From positions 1-9,003 of the forward strand of contig JAPJOW010000182.1 in NCBI GenBank assembly GCA_030826005.1: DNA of 9,003 nt, given 5' to 3'. The position numbers and the translations under genes were made by a program. This DNA is from Aliterella sp. RAGGC_92. GTDB lineage: Bacteria > Cyanobacteriota > Cyanobacteriia > Cyanobacteriales > Chroococcidiopsidaceae. The first letter of the stretch is position 1. Every line of letters starts with the position of its first letter. Below are positions 7,458-9,003 of this stretch, piece after piece. Below the pieces are notes generated by a model. That model ran no database searches, was not told where the DNA came from, and saw nothing but the letters and a program-made list of their open reading frames with translations.

Positions 7458-7471
7458 GGAGTTTAGTCATG
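7458..7471 (+). promoter_or_regulatory. Ribosome binding site choosing the tyrA start
   Basis: GGAG at 7458-7461 lies seven bases before ATG 7469. The longer open frame beginning with TTG at 7364 would overlap trpD by 40 bases, read through the hairpin at 7417-7440, and add residues with no likeness to TyrA or chorismate mutase. Confidence 0.75.
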
Positions 7472-8563
7472 TTGCCTTTGATTCTCAAAGAAATCGATCG
7501 GGAAATAATTAATTTACTTAGTAAAAGAATTGAGATTTTAAACAACTCCAACCTACCAGTACAAGCAGACTCAGAAGAAACAGCCAAGCTTTTAGCCAGT
7601 AGCGGCGTACCAGAATTTGTTTGGAAAAGCCTTACACTTAGTTGCGCGGCGGCGATCGCTTCTTCTCATTCCTCTAGCCCAGTTAAACCCCGAAAAGTAA
7701 CTGTAATTGGCGGTTACGGCAAACTGGGACGGTTTTTTAGCCAGCAACTATCTACCGCCGGACATGACGTTAGTATCCTCGAACATACTGATTGGGGCGA
7801 TGCCCCGCGTTTATTAGGAGAAGCTGAATTAGTATTAGTTTGCGTCCCCATCGAACGCACTTTAAGCGTAATTCAACAAGCCGCACCTTACCTCAAAGCA
7901 GATACAGCTTTAGCAGACATTACCAGTATTAAAATTCCCATAGTCCAAGAATTACTCAAGCATCATGGGGGCCCGGTGTTAAGCCTGCATCCTATGTTTG
8001 GCCCTGGAGTGAAATCATTTTTATCGCAAAATGTTGTAGTTTGTCCCGGTCGTCAAGAGCAAGCTTTTCAGTGGATTTTAGACTTAATTGAAAGTAGTGG
8101 CGGCAAACTAATTGCTTGTACGCCTGAAGAACACGATCGCATGATGGTAGCAATTCAGGCAATTAGACACTTTACAACCTTTAGCTTGGGCGTATTTTTA
8201 GCCGAAGAAGGCATCGATATCAGCCGCAGCCTAGACTTTTCCAGTCCTCTTTACCGTTTAGAAATTGATATAGTTAGCCGCTTATTTGCTCAAGATCCAG
8301 GATTGTTTGTAGAGATCGCGATCGCTAATGACGAACGCCGTCAAGCAATTACTAGACTTGCAGACACTTATAGCCGCCTCGCTCAATTAGTAGAAAACCA
8401 AGACCAACTCGCCCTCAAACGCGAATTTGAAAACACTCGTACTACCTTCGCCCAAGGAGCAAGTCAAGCTGTCGCCGAAAGCAACCATATTATCGATAGC
8501 CTCAGCCTATTACTTGCCGCTAACGATGCCGAAGCCCAAAGAACCGCTCCCAGCCTCGTTTAA
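7469..8563 (+). CDS. tyrA: Prephenate dehydrogenase of T-protein type with degenerate chorismate mutase-like N-terminus
   Basis: From ATG 7469 the protein has 364 residues. It should oxidise and decarboxylate prephenate with NAD to 4-hydroxyphenylpyruvate. The dehydrogenase part has the Rossmann loop GGYGKLG (81-87), Glu105 after strand 2 (favouring NAD), SLHPMFGP with His174, QAIRHF (His234) and SSPLYRLE (Arg263). These closely follow the E. coli T-protein rather than the short arogenate dehydrogenase usual in cyanobacteria. Residues about 2-65 resemble an AroQ chorismate mutase: IDREIINLLSKRIEIL matches its first helix and keeps one active-site Arg. The domain is shortened, and the partner Arg at the N-terminus and the Lys of the second segment are not found, so mutase activity is doubtful. 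It follows trpD by 65 bases across a hairpin. Its product is a scytonemin precursor, which suits the proposed context. Confidence 0.9.
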   Translation: MLPLILKEIDREIINLLSKRIEILNNSNLPVQADSEETAKLLASSGVPEFVWKSLTLSCAAAIASSHSSSPVKPRKVTVIGGYGKLGRFFSQQLSTAGHDVSILEHTDWGDAPRLLGEAELVLVCVPIERTLSVIQQAAPYLKADTALADITSIKIPIVQELLKHHGGPVLSLHPMFGPGVKSFLSQNVVVCPGRQEQAFQWILDLIESSGGKLIACTPEEHDRMMVAIQAIRHFTTFSLGVFLAEEGIDISRSLDFSSPLYRLEIDIVSRLFAQDPGLFVEIAIANDERRQAITRLADTYSRLAQLVENQDQLALKREFENTRTTFAQGASQAVAESNHIIDSLSLLLAANDAEAQRTAPSLV

Positions 8564-8567
8564 AAAT

Positions 8568-9003
8568 CTAGCACTCTGCTAAAACTAAACTTTTAGTGTC
8601 AAAATTACTAATCCAATCTAAAAGCGCTTGATTGACGACATCGGGGCATTCATCATGAGGGCAATGCCCGACATTTTCTAAACTAACTAACTGCGCGTAC
8701 TGAGGATTGTAATCGGCAAACTGACGAGCAAAACTATGAGGGACCATTCGGTCTTGCTGTCCCCAAATTAACAATATAGGTACTTTTAAGCTCGGCAAAA
8801 CATTTTTTACTCTCGGCGCAAACCCCGCACCAACCATTGCTTTCAAAATTCCTGCAAAAGCATTGGCGCTACCTCGATCTTGCGCCGGAGCGAGGAGAAT
8901 ATCAACTAATTCATCCGTTACTACCTCTGGATTAGAATAAGCCATCGCCGCCCACTTTTTAACTATCCCCGGTCGATTTACGACTCGAAATACAGTTTTA
9001 AGT
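8568..9003 (-). CDS. Alpha/beta-fold hydrolase, C-terminal part, 5' end outside window
   Basis: The minus-strand frame is open from the right window edge to TAG at 8568-8570 (145 residues), so the ATG at 8945 is probably internal. The sequence upstream of it (RVVNRPGIVKKWAAMAYSN) continues the protein without a stop. Seen directly: strand VPILLIWGQQDRMVP with the expected catalytic Asp (codon 8751-8753), and VGHCPHDECP with the catalytic His (codon 8664-8666). This is the usual end of an alpha/beta hydrolase. The nucleophile elbow lies outside the window, so its identity (Ser, Cys or Asp) and any substrate are unknown. The gene converges on tyrA with only 4 bases between stop codons. Nothing links it to aromatic metabolism, and it probably marks the right border of the block. 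Confidence 0.82.
   Translation of the reverse strand, partial: LKTVFRVVNRPGIVKKWAAMAYSNPEVVTDELVDILLAPAQDRGSANAFAGILKAMVGAGFAPRVKNVLPSLKVPILLIWGQQDRMVPHSFARQFADYNPQYAQLVSLENVGHCPHDECPDVVNQALLDWISNFDTKSLVLAEC

Noticed and set aside
7364..7468. A TTG start for tyrA overlapping trpD
   Set aside because: It would translate through the hairpin and add unrelated residues; ATG 7469 has GGAG at proper spacing and begins the recognisable domain.
8579..8596. CTAAAA...TTTTAG stem as terminator for tyrA
   Set aside because: Only six mostly A-T pairs without a T-tract, and it lies within the hydrolase coding sequence.

Overview
The window comes from a cyanobacterium. At least nine perfect copies of the HIP1 palindrome GCGATCGC are spread through it, base composition is moderately AT-rich, and the encoded proteins have cyanobacterial character. 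Nearly all of it is one plus-strand biosynthetic block: a fused anthranilate synthase (trpE-trpG), trpC, trpA, trpB, trpD and a bifunctional-like tyrA. These are six consecutive genes separated by 42, 43, 26, 22 and 65 bases.

Layout. Bases 1-541 hold the C-terminal part of a nucleotide pyrophosphatase/phosphodiesterase-type alkaline phosphatase superfamily protein, cut by the window edge and followed by a probable terminator hairpin (620-654). Bases 542-1066 are a long intergenic stretch. It has two inverted repeats, a weak candidate promoter and two unconvincing tiny ORFs, but no Trp-rich leader peptide. Bases 1067-7403 carry trpEG, trpC, trpA, trpB and trpD. A GC-cored terminator-like hairpin (7417-7440) lies between trpD and tyrA (7469-8563). 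A convergent minus-strand alpha/beta hydrolase begins only 4 bases after tyrA and runs off the right edge.

How the genes work together. The enzymes take chorismate to tryptophan: anthranilate (TrpEG), phosphoribosyl-anthranilate (TrpD), indole-glycerol phosphate (TrpC), indole and tryptophan (TrpA/TrpB). The phosphoribosylanthranilate isomerase step (TrpF) is missing here and must be supplied elsewhere. TyrA takes prephenate to 4-hydroxyphenylpyruvate. A clustered trp operon is not the normal cyanobacterial arrangement, where housekeeping trp genes are scattered. Its order, E-C-A-B-D with a tyrA, matches my memory of the aromatic precursor module of the scytonemin (sunscreen pigment) locus of Nostoc punctiforme. 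The upstream phosphodiesterase is of the family that ends the ebo operon, which is also needed for scytonemin. The best overall reading is therefore the precursor-supply part of a scytonemin-type indole-phenol natural product locus, with ebo genes to the left. This is an inference: no scyA-F gene is inside the window.
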